The notes under the pieces are model-generated. The model was not told the origin of the DNA and ran no database searches. It worked only from the letters and a program-made list of their open reading frames with translations. Both the position numbers and the translations under genes were made by a program. A DNA stretch of 64,000 nucleotides from Limnephilus marmoratus. Taxonomy: Eukaryota > Arthropoda > Insecta > Trichoptera > Limnephilidae. The stretch lies in the NCBI GenBank assembly GCA_917880885.1, contig OU862910.1, forward strand, positions 49,963,285 to 50,027,284, given 5' to 3'. Positions 22,648 to 33,406 of this stretch are shown here, one piece after another; position 1 is the first letter of the stretch, and each line of letters opens with the position of its first letter.

Positions 22648-22985
22648 TAGTCGTGGGGTGAGGTTTGTTTGGATCTTGGCGGCGGATGCATATGCCCACC
22701 AACTGATTCGGATCGGGAGAGTCTGGTTAGAGAGACCTTTTGACCTGCAGCCGGACTCTCGGAATATCGCCTTGTACCGCGATGGGAGGGAAGGATTCAT
22801 TCTTCACTCCTGGACACACCGACCCCCAGATTCCAAGCCATCTCTAATACATTTTTCCTTGCCAGAACTTCCTTTCCTTCTTTTCCCGAATAAGACCCAC
22901 AACACTGCATCCCCAAAGAAGATATAGGTCCTGAGGGGAAATATTTTCCTCAGGGCCTCCGGTGTAGAGTCTAGAGCTAATGTAA
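22648..22985 (+). mobile_element. Family A element, copy 6 (5'-truncated)
   Basis: Starts inside the family at GTGGGGTGAGGTTTG and ends with TAATGTAAAAAAA. It retains the long-form interior and the terminal hairpin CTGAGGGGAAATATTTTCCTCAG. Confidence 0.7.
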
Positions 22986-23217
22986 AAAAAATACTACATG
23001 TTAAATACGTAATTTACGCAAAATAACTTTGATTAAGACGTGTCTCGCCAGCAATTTAATACAATATTATTGGAAAATAAAAAAAATCAAAATATGTTGG
23101 GCCGGAAGGGAGGTAAAACCCATCCGTTAAAATTTCTCAATTACTAATAAACTTAAGTTAATTATGTGAATTTACCTCAATCTAATAATTGTTAAAATTT
23201 ATTTTTCATTTTGTGTT

Positions 23218-23262
23218 TATACTGACGAAGATACCATTGGTTTCGAAATATGATTATTTTTA
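23218..23262 (+). ncRNA. Decayed hammerhead-like motif
   Basis: CTGACGA at 23222-23228, stem II GATACC (23230-23235) with GGTTTC (23239-23244, one mismatch), and GAAA at 23245-23248. The following ATATGA is not self-complementary and stem I is absent. TAGTGGCGTATACAAAGTG follows at 23268, close to the box found after other copies. Probably a mutated Penelope-like end. Confidence 0.45.
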
Positions 23263-23305
23263 TTAAATAGTGGCGTATACAAAGTGAATTATTTTCATTA
23301 AATTA

Positions 23306-23720
23306 TTTATTTATTTAAACGCCATTGAATGACTTTTACATTCAAGTGATAGGTACATGATATTATAAATATACAGTGGTACACAAGTGATTATCAATAA
23401 TAACACAATAAGAATGAACATTTAACAAAGAATGTGTGATAAAAGCAAGTATTTAGGTACAGGATACTATTGTGTTACTAAACTACTGTTATTATACTAA
23501 AAAAAATAATATCAAAGTTATAATAACAGAGAACATAATATTTTAATATTTAGAATAAAAAGATGTAAACAAAGGGGACTTGTCAGAAAAGTTGTCAACA
23601 GTATTTACATATAGACACTAAATAGAGTAAATTAGTATTGAGTTTATTGTTACCTTCAAAGTTATCTTTGTTTTGAATTATTAAGCACGTATTGCTAATT
23701 AGCTAACTGTTTCGGCTGTC
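23306..23720 (-). repeat. LINE 3' tail, (AAAT)n type
   Basis: TTATTTATTTAAACGCCATT is the complement of a tail of the form ..GCGTTTAAATAAATAA. A similar tail lies at 50862-51160. The sequence inward is AT-rich and non-coding. Confidence 0.45.
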
Positions 23721-23762
23721 AGTTAAAGATTTAATAATAGTTTTGGTTTAAGTTTTTTTTTT

Positions 23763-23951
23763 GTTTCACACACGCTTCTTAGCAAACCTGGGTTGCGTGA
23801 AACTTCTTTCGCTCAACGACAATTCTGGTATATCGCTCCTAAAATGTATAATGCTTTGAGTGTCGATATAAAGTCACATAATTCTAAATCTCTCTTTAAA
23901 TCCCGTATCAATCATTGGATATTTGAAAAGGGAAGAGATTTCTTCAAATAA
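23763..23951 (+). pseudogene. LINE reverse transcriptase C-terminal fragment
   Basis: 63 codons without a stop end in TAA. Residues include LSKPGLRETSFAQRQFWY, then IAPKMYNALSVDIK and SLFKSRINHWIFEKG. The pattern 'R...F...Y..PK.YN.LP..IK....FK..' is the C-terminal tail of CR1/jockey-type reverse transcriptases. An A-rich tail follows. 5'-truncated, with no start codon. Confidence 0.65.
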
Positions 23952-24042
23952 AAAATTAATATTACAATAAAAAACAAATAATATTAATATTTCATATAAT
24001 GAATAACTTATTACTTTGTATAAAACCACTATATGTATTTAA

Positions 24043-24093
24043 AACAATATCAACATGTTTCGACAACAATGTTGTCTTCATCAGGATATGTTA
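24043..24093 (-). ncRNA. Hammerhead-like motif, mirror copy
   Basis: Identical to the motif at 24115-24165, on the complementary strand of the left arm (core at 24078-24084). Confidence 0.65.
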
Positions 24094-24114
24094 CTATGAT
24101 AATTATTATCATAG

Positions 24115-24165
24115 TAACATATCCTGATGAAGACAACATTGTTGTCGAAACATGTTGATATTGTT
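24115..24165 (+). ncRNA. Hammerhead ribozyme-like motif (best preserved)
   Basis: Stem I is ATATC (24119-24123) with GATAT (24157-24161), and the core CTGATGA is at 24124-24130. Stem II is a perfect six-pair GACAAC (24132-24137) with GTTGTC (24141-24146) closed by ATT, then GAAA at 24147-24150. Stem III is the self-complementary ACATGT (24150-24155) and the cleavage-site base is T24156. All invariant core bases of a type I hammerhead are present. The only oddity is one extra A (24131) before stem II. The mirror copy is at 24043-24093 on the minus strand. Confidence 0.7.
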
Positions 24166-24269
24166 TTAAATATAGTGGTTTTATACAAAGTAATAAGTTA
24201 TTCATTATATGAAAAATGATGCCACAAAATAAATTTGCGAAGTTTGAAGAAGTAAATATTAATATTAAT

Positions 24270-25510
24270 TAAAAAAATATTACAAATTTAATTAATCAAT
24301 TACTTTAATTTTTTTTGCATTTTAAAAAAATCAAACAAAAAATTACTTTCTCTAACACTCTTTCCAATTTCTTTCATAGAACGAATATCAAAAATGACTA
24401 CAAACATGTACTCTCGTGCAGAAGATTACTTACCAAATTTTATTTCTATTTTTACTTCAAGAAGAATAATGCTCACCAATGTTTATTTCATCTTCTTTAA
24501 ATTTTCTTTATTTCTTAGATAACTTGCGATTCTTATATTTTTATCTGTTTTTAGTTTTATTTATCCCTAAATATGTTATTTTCTTCTTTTCTCTTCTTAT
24601 ATTTTATTATCTGTTTATATAAAATTATATTACATGTATGACTACCACAACACGGGCAATAGCCTAGTATGGTAGTCAAAAATGTCCAAAAATGTAACAT
24701 TTAATCATTTATGAAATAATAAAAAATAAAATAAATAAAGAAAGATTCATTTTTAATAAAATAATACATTTAAAAGCTATCTCTCTTCAGTCTGATAGTA
24801 AAGATATCTGAAGTAGGTATCCTAGTTGACAATCTATAGTAAAATATTTATTTATTTTGAATTTCCCGCCCGGCTGGGATTTTACACGTTATTTTTTTTA
24901 TTTATTACAAAGAACTTCAAAGTAAGCACAACAAAATCAAAGCAAAATCAAAAACAAAATCAAAACAAAATAGAAGACAAAATCAAATACAACATCTAAA
25001 GCAAAAACAAAAAACGAAATAACATCGATTATAACAATAATTATTTAAACGAAATGTACCTAAATACTGAACCTACATGTTTGCTAAATGACGAGTTAAA
25101 CAAAATGTCAATTTTGAAGGTCAAATCCCAGGTGTACATATATATTACAAATATAATTTTTTATGCTTTTTTTTAATATAAAAAATAAAACAAAAAAGTG
25201 TCTCCATTGAAAATAAAAATATTTACCGAAGTTTCATCGCGAAAGATTTTCGATACCTTCAAAGGGATTATGAATGAAATCCAATACAGCAAGTTTCTAT
25301 ACTTAAGCCTACCTACATTTCAATGTTCTCGAACGGCAATGATTTTTGGTGGTTCCGTTACTAAACAGAACAGTAGCAAAACAAAACATTGAAAAACGGT
25401 GACGAAAAGTGTAAAAATCTACGAATCAGAAGGGATGTGCTCATTGCAACACATTTCTTCAGACTAATTAATGGATGTTTCCAAAACTTGACTATCGTGA
25501 AGAGCATTAG
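24270..25510. other. AT-rich with CAAAATCAAA simple repeats
   Basis: A degenerate (CAAAATCAAAR)n stretch lies at about 24918-25012. Frames of 61 and 64 codons are lysine/asparagine-rich chance frames. No gene recognised. Confidence 0.4.
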
Positions 25511-26184
25511 TTTCTATGTTCCGATGGTTATCTCCGTCACCGACAGCATAGACCATAGACATCAGAATGAATAGACCAGAAGATACAGGCGAGGGGTAAA
25601 ACCAAACTATGGGGGGCGAAGAGAGGAAAGATACTGCGATTCGTTGAAAAATCAATCTGACAGTATATAGGCATCTCGCATTATAATATCACCATTTAGT
25701 TCTTAAAAGCCAAATCTGCTTTGAATGAATAGACCTTTTTACATGGGAGTGCGAATTGCTTGCCACGTTAATAACATATTTGCTAAGGCCAAGTGCTTGC
25801 CCCAAAAACATTCGCCCCAATTAACATAGCAATATTTTGTTGCCGTGTTTAGTTAAGACACTTTTACAAATGTTTCATAATTTACTTACCCCTGTAACCA
25901 GCGACGAGGACACTGGAGAACCGCCCACATTCGCTATGTCTATATAATAGTTACCTATAATGTATAGCGCAAGCTGCCGTTTTTTGGCGTGTTATTTCGT
26001 AAAACGTTTGGACGTTAGTTTCGCGCTGGTCACTACAAGAATGATGACGTCACACATTTTAGATTCAAGCGTGGATCTCTCCCCTCCCCATGGAGCGAGC
26101 TGGCGCCAAGGCGGAGCTAAAGCCGGTTCCATGGGGAGGGGGAAATATTACGTTTTTATTACTTAGGGCAGGTCCAGATATATT

Positions 26185-26445
26185 CATATGTCCGTGGCAT
26201 AGACTGTTTTATCTCCCAGCTTGCAGAACTAACTTGCCAATGGTCATGCCAGTCTGGAGAGATGTCTTGTAGTTAAATAGAATCACTTCGAATATCGATG
26301 TGTTTAATATCAATGAAGCACAATTTAGACGGCAAGCTTTGTTGCTGCTAGTTTAAATCTGCTTACCTAATATTCTTTTTTTTAAACGCTCTAAATGTTA
26401 ATTTTGTAACATTTTTAAAATGAATAAATTGAATTTGATGAAGAA
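26185..26445 (+). repeat. Family G repeat, copy 2
   Basis: Contains TAGACTGTTTTATCTCCCAG, GCAGAACTAACTTGCCAATG, ATCAATGAAGCACAATTTAG and the AATGAATAAATTGAATTTG tail. A scrap of the upstream part (ATGGTTATCTCCGTCACCG) is at 25525-25543. Confidence 0.6.
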
Positions 26446-26520
26446 AAAACTCTACTAATTTAAACTATTATTATTTACATATTTGTTAAAAGCATTAACT
26501 TTGTGGCTCGCCATAATTTA

Positions 26521-26674
26521 CAATAAAACACATATAAATTTGTTGTAGACTTTCATATTATACATACCTTAATTTTCAGTTATAATATTCTCCTGACGAA
26601 GGAAGGGTGCTTCTGAAACCGGTAGTGTTTATAAAATAAAAGTGGTCTACAACAAATTTATATGTGTTTTATTG
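26521..26674. mobile_element. Penelope-like fragment with inverted ends
   Basis: ACACATATAAATTTGTTGTA at 26529-26548 is the complement of TACAACAAATTTATATGTGT at 26647-26666, bracketing a hammerhead-like motif. Same layout as the larger palindromes but shorter. Confidence 0.5.
26586..26632 (+). ncRNA. Hammerhead-like motif, partly decayed
   Basis: CTGACGA at 26593-26599, stem II GGAAG (26601-26605) with CTTCT (26610-26614, one G-U pair), GAAA at 26615-26618 and stem III ACCGGT at 26618-26623. Stem I is not convincing. AAAGTGGTCTACAACAAA follows, matching the downstream box of the other loci. Confidence 0.5.
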
Positions 26675-26828
26675 TATATTATTATTTATCTTGTTGTGTT
26701 TTATCCATCTACTCTTTTTGGTGGTTCTCGCCTACACATACCTAAACAACGAATGAACCTGAACTGGCAACTGGCATTCGGAAGGTTAATATTATGCTTT
26801 CCCATTTTTCGTCTGTGCCTACAATTTG

Positions 26829-27300
26829 ACGGCCTCCGTGGTCAAGCGGGAACATGAAATTATTGGAAGAAAATAATTGGAGCCTCCGTGGTCGAGGGGT
26901 AAGGATCTAGACTGTCGATTCGGGAGTCGCAGGTTTAAATCCTGGTTGCGCAACTAAATTTTAATTGATTGATTTCTGTTATTTCACAATTTAAAGTAAT
27001 GTAAAGTATATTTTCGGCTCGTTTCAGGATGGAAGATACTCTCTTTATCGCCCAGTTGTAAGATACCATTCAGAATTGAAAGGTTGCTTGAAATGGGTTT
27101 AGCCGTGTTTGGTGAACAGATCTGAATAGCCAGGTACTTCACCTTCCTCTTTCCCATCTCCTTACCCTCAGCCTCACAACATATCCCAATTGGGGATGCT
27201 ATAGTCTCACTGGCTTCAAGTGTTTGGGAGCAGTTGGGAATTTATCCCAATTGGGGATGCTATAGTCTCACTGGCTTCAAGTGTTTGGGAGCAGTTGGAA
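26829..27300 (+). mobile_element. SINE1, tRNA-derived, full copy
   Basis: The head at 26882-26955 reads GCCTCCGTGGTCGAGGGGTA (A box) with GCAGGTTTAAATCCTG (B box) and an anticodon-like loop between them. An abortive second head GCCTCCGTGGTCAAGCGGG lies at 26831-26849. The body has TTTATCGCCCAG, CATTCAGAATTGAAAGGTTG and a terminal CCCAATTGGGGATGC segment duplicated in tandem (27182-27240, 27243-27299). The tRNA-like part has the usual spacing of pol III boxes but would not fold as a functional tRNA. Confidence 0.75.
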
Positions 27301-28270
27301 CTCTAATAATAAATTGACTGCACCTTATTCGCCATGTGCGTCGTTACAAATTCCAGCACAAACACCTAATTATTTCTCTATAGCTTTATGCTAATATTTC
27401 GGTTGGGTTGGCGCTTCCTCGGTGCACGGATTGCCTAAGAATTACTGGTTTTGCAAACAGATTGTTCGCCGTATTTACCTACATAATACATTGTACAAAA
27501 TGCTGTATGACCGCACAGGCCATCAGTGTTTCTCTAATAGTTGCGATTACTGATCAGACGCAACCAATACAACATGGTATACTAGACATAAGACGGGTTG
27601 TTGTTAAAATTTAAGTTCTGTGAAAGTTTTATTCAAGTTCTGTTACTATCCAAATGCTGTGAAACAACCGGCCGAAATGATGAAATATTTACAGAACTTG
27701 GATAGATCTTTCGCAGATCTAGAAATTTAACTTTGAAATTCGATTAATTGTTCAAAGTGTATGAAACAATCCGTTCATAGACATTTCACTGATCGATTCG
27801 TTAGCTACCTCTCTCGCTTACCTCATAAAATTCGCATTTAAAACGAAGAGCTTTCAATGGCAAAACCATTGAATGTACAATACAGAGATACACACCTATA
27901 TTACAGAGAAGATTACGAGTTTAAAACACATCTAGGTAAGTACGGTAATTGCATATTTGGAGTAAAAAATGTACGTATGTCATTTTGCTGCCCGATGATA
28001 CGACACTTCGTAACCGAGTAGTCGGGTGTAGCCAAGCGGATCACGTGACAAACATTCCATCTCGTTCCACCAGCACGGTAACGCACGAAACAGCGCACGT
28101 ATCACGTGATCCACTCGCCACATGTAGGAATGTGATCAATGGCGACGTGTGATTGAAAAATATATATACGAACAGCAAAATGACAATTACTTTTTGCATT
28201 CAAAATATGCATAGGAATCGCTGGTTAAATAGTTCGGGTACGCATACTGTTATAATATGTATACTGTTAG
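27301..28270. other. No recognised gene
   Basis: A mixed-composition patch at 27990-28150 has two GATCACGTGA-like words facing each other (GCGGATCACGTGACA at 28036 and TATCACGTGATCC at 28099). Frames of 61-68 codons overlap on both strands. Function unknown. Confidence 0.35.
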
Positions 28271-28274
28271 GGGT

Positions 28275-28381
28275 GCAACCTAGGCCGATCGAAAAATCAG
28301 GCAGATCATGATGTGCCTAGCCATACCGTGAACTGCCTAAGGCGCATCATGATCTGCCTGATTTTACGATTGGCCTGCGAC
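28275..28381. repeat. Imperfect 45-bp inverted repeat (hairpin)
   Basis: GGCCGATCGAAAAATCAGGC with AGATCATGATGTGCCTAG is mirrored by CTAAGGCGCATCATGATCT with GCCTGATTTTACGATTGGCC, around a 17-nt loop. Could be a tiny MITE or a transcribed hairpin. Confidence 0.65.
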
Positions 28382-28413
28382 ATGAATATTGAAGACTTAA
28401 TAATATTAAAGAC

Positions 28414-29245
28414 TTAAGGCTCTGCAACCGGGCCCGAAAAGAAGAAGATGGAGAGATACGAAATTACGAATGTTAGAGGAGAGCGCTAACATTTACAGTG
28501 ACAAAATCGATGCGAAAATTGCGAAAATGTTAAATAAACACGACTCGTTTGAAGTAGAGCAAAAATCTTGCGGGCATTATCTTAAACAGCATTTAAAGAA
28601 TCGCTGTGAATTTTTTCATACATATAACTTGTAAAATAACTGAAACAAACATGTTAATAATAATTTTTGGAGCGTACTTTGCGATTTTTTTCTATCGAGG
28701 GAATTTTATATAATTTGCGTTTCGGCGCAATCAAACTCTAGATATTTTTTTATTTTTTTTTATGTTCTTTATTCAGTAAAGTTTATGCATTACAGTAAAT
28801 GGATAATTTTTTGGCCATCACACTAGGCACATGCCCGTATTGTAGTGGCCAATTTTATGTTAAGTATAATAATACAAATTAAAAATAAGTTGAATGAAAA
28901 ACAAAATAATATAAAAATAAAATAAAATAATTTATACATCTAAAACAAGTATGATGTATAAAGGAATTAAAAATAATGCAAAATATCTACATAAGTTTAA
29001 GATATATGAATATAAAAAATAAGTATGGAAAAACAGAAAAATTTAAATTAATATGAAAAGTATATGAAAGAAAATACGTATTATTGAATTAAAAATAATA
29101 CAAGGAGCATGTATCAAAAAAAAAAAACAAGTACATATCTTCAAGAATAACATATATTTTTTTAAGAGCTTTAAAACTTACCGTGTTTAAGCGAAATATG
29201 TAATAAATCGGTACAAATCCGGGTTGCGGGCCCTTAACAATATCA
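28414..29245 (+). repeat. LINE family H 3' part, interrupted
   Basis: CTCTGCAACCGGGCCCGA to CGTTTCGGCGCAATC (28414-28735) continues after a break at ATCTTCAAGAATAACATATA to GGGTTGCGGGCCCTTA (29135-29236), collinear with 45000-45416. The intervening 28740-29130 is an A/T-rich insertion starting with a T-rich tract, likely another LINE's 3' tail in reverse. Confidence 0.65.
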
Positions 29246-29589
29246 AATGAACACACAAGAGGTTTATGTTTATTATGCATTATTGAGGTGATTTTTCACA
29301 AAACGGCGCTCTACAAATTATTATTGTGTTATGTTACGTTTGTACAACAACTTCAAAAGGTTTATAAGAAATAGTGCAAAGTAGAAATATAAAAAGGTGA
29401 AAAGTTGGCAGTTTTACGATTTTGTGGCATGCGTCAAAAGATAGTTGCTCAACTTTATGTGATTCTGAGAATTTGAAAATGTCAATGGTCAATGCAGCTG
29501 ATTTGCTTTCAGAGCATAAAAAATTGCATGGGATATCACACGATTATACTTGTTAGACACATATCGATCATCGATTACCGTGATTACCG

Positions 29590-30325
29590 TAAGGGAACGT
29601 ACCCATACGTTTGACACACTTTTTGCAATTTTTTACCCCCCTCTCCCCCCCCGGTGACCACGTGTAGTATATTCCAAGACCCCCCCCCCCCCCCCCGGTG
29701 ACCACGTGTAGTATATTCCAAGACTCCCCCCTACAGTTTTCACGTAGTATTTCGAATCATTTTTTGCTAACAAAAAATAAAAAATGCATGGTTTGGCTTA
29801 TATTTGTCTTTATTAATAAGGCGCTTGCTGCGTGACAGCAAGAGTGCATGCATTACAAGTGGAAAAAATATTATCAAGATAAAACTTATGTCAAAATATA
29901 TTGAAACCGGAACGTAATTTATGGAAACGAAAATCTTGTTATTTTTATAAACATTTTTCATCTCAATCATCTTCAACAAATACGTTCCCTGAACTTTTTC
30001 ACTATTTGAATGTACGAGGGTGGGTTTTTAAGTTTGCGGATTGGGTAAGGAGTGGAAATAAAAACCAAAATTATTTTTCCTTTTCAACATATTCACCTAC
30101 TACCCTAATACATTTTTTCGATCTTTAAATTAACTTAAAGGAACTTTATAACAGCGCGGAACTCAATTTTCTCCACATTTCACAATTTCTTCCCGATTGA
30201 AGTGTTTGGAGATTGACCACGTGATAAAAACCTAAGCCCCCCCCCCCCCCCCCCGTTGTGACCAAGCGTGGTATTTTGATGACCCACCCCCCGAACAGGT
30301 CACGTAGTATGCGTACGTTCCCTAA
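29590..30325. mobile_element. TIR element with C-rich subterminal tracts
   Basis: Ends TAAGGGAACGTACCCATACG (29590) and the complement of TTAGGGAACGTACGCATACT (right end 30325). Near both ends lie C runs of 14-18 with CACGTAGTAT words, and on the left a tandem repeat of GGTGACCACGTGTAGTATA. The centre (29760-30130) carries no recognisable protein. Non-autonomous DNA transposon. Confidence 0.65.
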
Positions 30326-30621
30326 CATACAAGTTAAGTACACAAGCATTACATTTTCAAACCATATACCCATTATTTTTTTCTGTGTTTTCAATTTCTT
30401 TTCTCTCGTGTGAAGCAATTATTATATTTCCGCAACACATAATACTGCATAATATCTCCGTCTTCCGGTCTACATCGACTATGGGCCGGTATTTTAATTG
30501 ATAGATAAACAATGCCAATAATATCAGTACGATTTTCCCTTTCTGTAATATAAGATAATAACTATACATATTGTAAACAATATAGATTCAACAGTAATTT
30601 ACTACCTAATGTGATTTATTT

Positions 30622-31145
30622 AAGGCGATGCACCATTGGAGATTATCCACCACTTACCCGCCCTGGTATAAGTAACAGATGGTTACCCTTTCAAGGCTCT
30701 CGCAAGATTCTAATTTTTTTTATTAAACTAAGCTACATTTATTTATTTTTAACGATTCTAGACCTCCAATGTCCCTGCATACGTTGTTAGAAAGCAGTAT
30801 GAAGATGTGCCACGTCGTGTAACATTTGGAATCGGCCCGCTAACAATAACATATAAATGACGATAAGGTTTAAATTCGCGCTTAAAACCTGCCGCCTATT
30901 TTGATTTGTGCAAGAAAAAAACATCGCAAAAAGTGTGTTTTATTTTGCGAAGTTCAATCAATATATAGTGACATTTTCCGATAATTTTCTAAAGAACTTA
31001 ATTTTCCACTTTATACGATAAAACCATAACCGAAAAGGGTTTCGTAATTATGAGATTTTGAACTTTAAAGCAGTTTTTATAGGCCTGATGATTTATTTTT
31101 TCTGGGCTTATAAAATGACAACAAAAAAGCACCCGATTATTTCAA
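30622..31145 (+). repeat. Family K repeat, copy 3 (longest)
   Basis: Begins TTAAGGCGATGCACCATTGG. From 30815 it matches 16300-16665 (CCACGTCGT, GGCCCGCTAACAATAACAT, AAACATCGCAAAAAG, TGATTATTTCAAAGGCAAA). The extra ~160 bp near the start are missing from copy 1. Confidence 0.6.
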
Positions 31146-31152
31146 AGGCAAA

Positions 31153-31867
31153 TACAGTCTGTTAAATAAGAGTAGAAAATATAAAAAAATTGAACTACAA
31201 AATTTGTAGGCTGGCAACATCAATTTACTTGTCAAATATTCTTTTAAAGTGCAATCACTGAGAATACAGAACACCGTAGGTATACACATTTAAAAAAAAA
31301 AAAATTGTTCCTAAAAAAAAAATCTAGGAAGCACTGTTGTTAAGGTACCTACTTAATATGTATAAATTTGATTAAATTGTGTTTTACAAAGTGATTGGCT
31401 TCCATTTAATTTAACATAAATTTGATTTTAACAGTAAGTAGAAAGGAAGAATCATTAATGGTGAGTTTAGTTACACTACTTTTAGATCTGAATGAGTTAA
31501 ATATACAATATATCTATTCAGTTCTAAAATTAGACACGTGATCTAAAGCCTGGACAACGCTAGTAGGTACTTAAGCTAATATTAAATAAATGTGAGCAAT
31601 TTCTAAAGTGTGCTATATATTTTATTACAATATAGTTACTCTTCATCACGTTAACATAAAATTTTAAAGATATAATAATAATATATCTATATGTAATTCT
31701 AATTTTGAGATCACTGGAATTCTTTTTTCACTTTTATGCTTTTTTAATTTTAAATAAAAATGTAGGTTCAACAGCTTTAGATTAACACCATGATTATATT
31801 TTTGGTATTGCCATTTGGACGACAGTGGCGCCTTCCTATGTTTTCTACTCTTATTTGACAAACTGTA
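31153..31867. mobile_element. Family C MITE, copy 1
   Basis: TIR TACAGTCTGTTAAATAAGAG with TAGAAAATA at the left, complement at the right, TA at both edges. The interior is shared with 43531-44202, 54066-54774 and 58039-58712 (GTAGGCTGGCAACA, AACATAAATTTGA, AGATCTGAATGAGTTAAATA, GGCGCC near the right end). The ends match the 1.2-kb transposase-bearing element at 51359-52580. Confidence 0.8.
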
Positions 31868-32527
31868 GTTATGAGTTCTACTCGCCGTTTTTCATTAAAG
31901 CAACTGAAACATTTCTCAGCGATCAAATTTTCAATCAAATGATTTAGCATTACTTCGTAGCGCTTCATCTTATATAATGGTATCCATCAACCTCACAACT
32001 ATAACGCTGCCATTCAAGACGAATAAGACGACTATTAGAATAGTGTTCTTCCGAACTCTCAATGGGTTATCTTACTATCTGCACATTTATCTGCAAGTTT
32101 ATTATCTGCACATCTAACTGGAAGTTAACAATCTGCACTGTTTACATCCGTGTGTGACGTACATTGTCATTTCGAAATGCTTACGAAAATTTCAGGTTGA
32201 TGTATAGTCCTTCCGGCAACAGACGGTGACCTTTCCTTTCGTTTTCATTTGAAGATGAGTTCCTTGTTGCAGCTTCCGTAATTTGAAACATTCATTAAAA
32301 CTATTATATTTATTAGCAACTCAAAACAGCCAAGGTCTTAACAAATAAATTGTATTAGCGAGTTCCCGGTGTGTGTTGCAATGGCACTTAAGACGACAAT
32401 ATACCCTAAAATATATTCAGAATCTTAACGACGTAAAGAAGAAGATGAATAATGTGGGAATCTTAACGACGTAAGTGAAGAAAGCGTGTAAACAAATATA
32501 CGTCTCGGCATGGCGTATTGTGCGAAC
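31868..32527. other. No recognised gene
   Basis: AATCTTAACGACGTAA occurs twice (about 32412 and 32459). Otherwise unassigned AT-rich sequence. Confidence 0.35.
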
Positions 32528-32850
32528 GTACGGTCGAATTCACCCTAGCAGGCCTGGAGATTCGATCTTTCTGCCGCGTTCATTTTAATTAATTCTGAAG
32601 AACGTGCTACAAATATTTAAAATGTGTCTCCATGTTGTCCTTCCGAAATTATTAATTCATCGTTTAAAATCTGGTGCTTACCGCTAACTTTATAGTTGAA
32701 AAACGGGTTATATAGTTTTGAAATCGTTGTACGTCAAATATATTAATGGTAAGGTACTGTTTTTATTAACCTAATTTCTTGTGCGGCATGGAAATAAAAA
32801 AGTTATTATAGTTACGGATTCGCCGGAAAAGATTAAAATGTGAGTTTTGA
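32528..32850 (+). repeat. Family L repeat, copy 1
   Basis: ACGTACGGTCGAATTCACCC, AGCAGGCCTGGAGATTCGA and GAAGAACGTG in order, ending GATTAAAATGTGAG. The same order is found at 59868-60210. Confidence 0.65.
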
Positions 32851-32869
32851 GCGTACAAAAATTATTAGG

Positions 32870-33253
32870 ATTGTGTACCGCCTTAATAAAAATTGTTTCT
32901 CCCTGCGTGTCCTTTCCCATTCGTCCTGTTCCCCTCCCGCCTCGCCTTCCCCTCCCGCGTTCCATACATTCAGTCCCAGTACATTCAAACCTATTGCAAT
33001 TTTTATTCACAATTTCATAATGCCAGAGCTCACCAATACATATAGAAACCTTCGCGGGCGTGCTCACAACAACTGAATGGATGAATGGTGTAGGAAATAA
33101 TTTCATGACGCCAGAGCTCACCATTATATATGGAATCGCGGTCATGCGCACGTCAAATCCCCAAAGTTTCATTGCTATCGGTCGAATAATTTAGCAACGC
33201 ATAATAGTTGCCAGAGCAACATGCAAGCAAGCATTGATTTTTATATATAAAGA
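32870..33253 (-). mobile_element. Helitron, non-autonomous, 3'-truncated
   Basis: On the minus strand it starts TCTTTATATATAAAAATCAA, a typical insect Helitron 5' end, followed by AACTTTGGGGATTTGACG and ATGGTGAGCTCTGGC. A purine-rich GGGAGGGGAAGG-type tract follows near 32930-32960. The terminal CTAGT hairpin is missing. The 133-codon minus frame and 78-codon plus frame are artefacts of it. Confidence 0.6.
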
Positions 33254-33406
33254 TTTGAAAATATATGTTAAAAATGCGATTTTCTTATCGGGAGATTGTA
33301 AATATTGGTTTAATCTCGTGATCAGCATATTTGACCTTATCAATTTTTTGTACGGTGCGGTTGATAGATTCGTTGTAATCTCTCTTTTTGTTGCGCTCTT
33401 CTTTGA

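Larger units (their letters stand above)
23991..24214. mobile_element. Penelope-like palindrome with ribozyme on each strand
   Basis: Arms of about 110 bp, identical except for a 4-nt insertion in the left arm (TATG near 24033), are joined at TGATAATTATTATCA. It lies just after a LINE tail. AATATTAATATT on both sides (23981-23992, 24254-24265) may be the target duplication. Non-coding. Confidence 0.65.

Noticed and set aside
24917..25015. CRISPR-like array
   Set aside because: The CAAAATCAAA units are degenerate and adjacent without unique spacers; simple repeat in a eukaryotic genome.
26882..26955. Functional tRNA gene
   Set aside because: A and B boxes are present but acceptor arms do not pair and a SINE body follows; it is the head of SINE1. 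The same holds for the complement at 34625-34696.
32771..33252. 133-codon minus-strand frame
   Set aside because: Covered by a Helitron and its purine-rich tract; Arg/Gly-rich part is low complexity.
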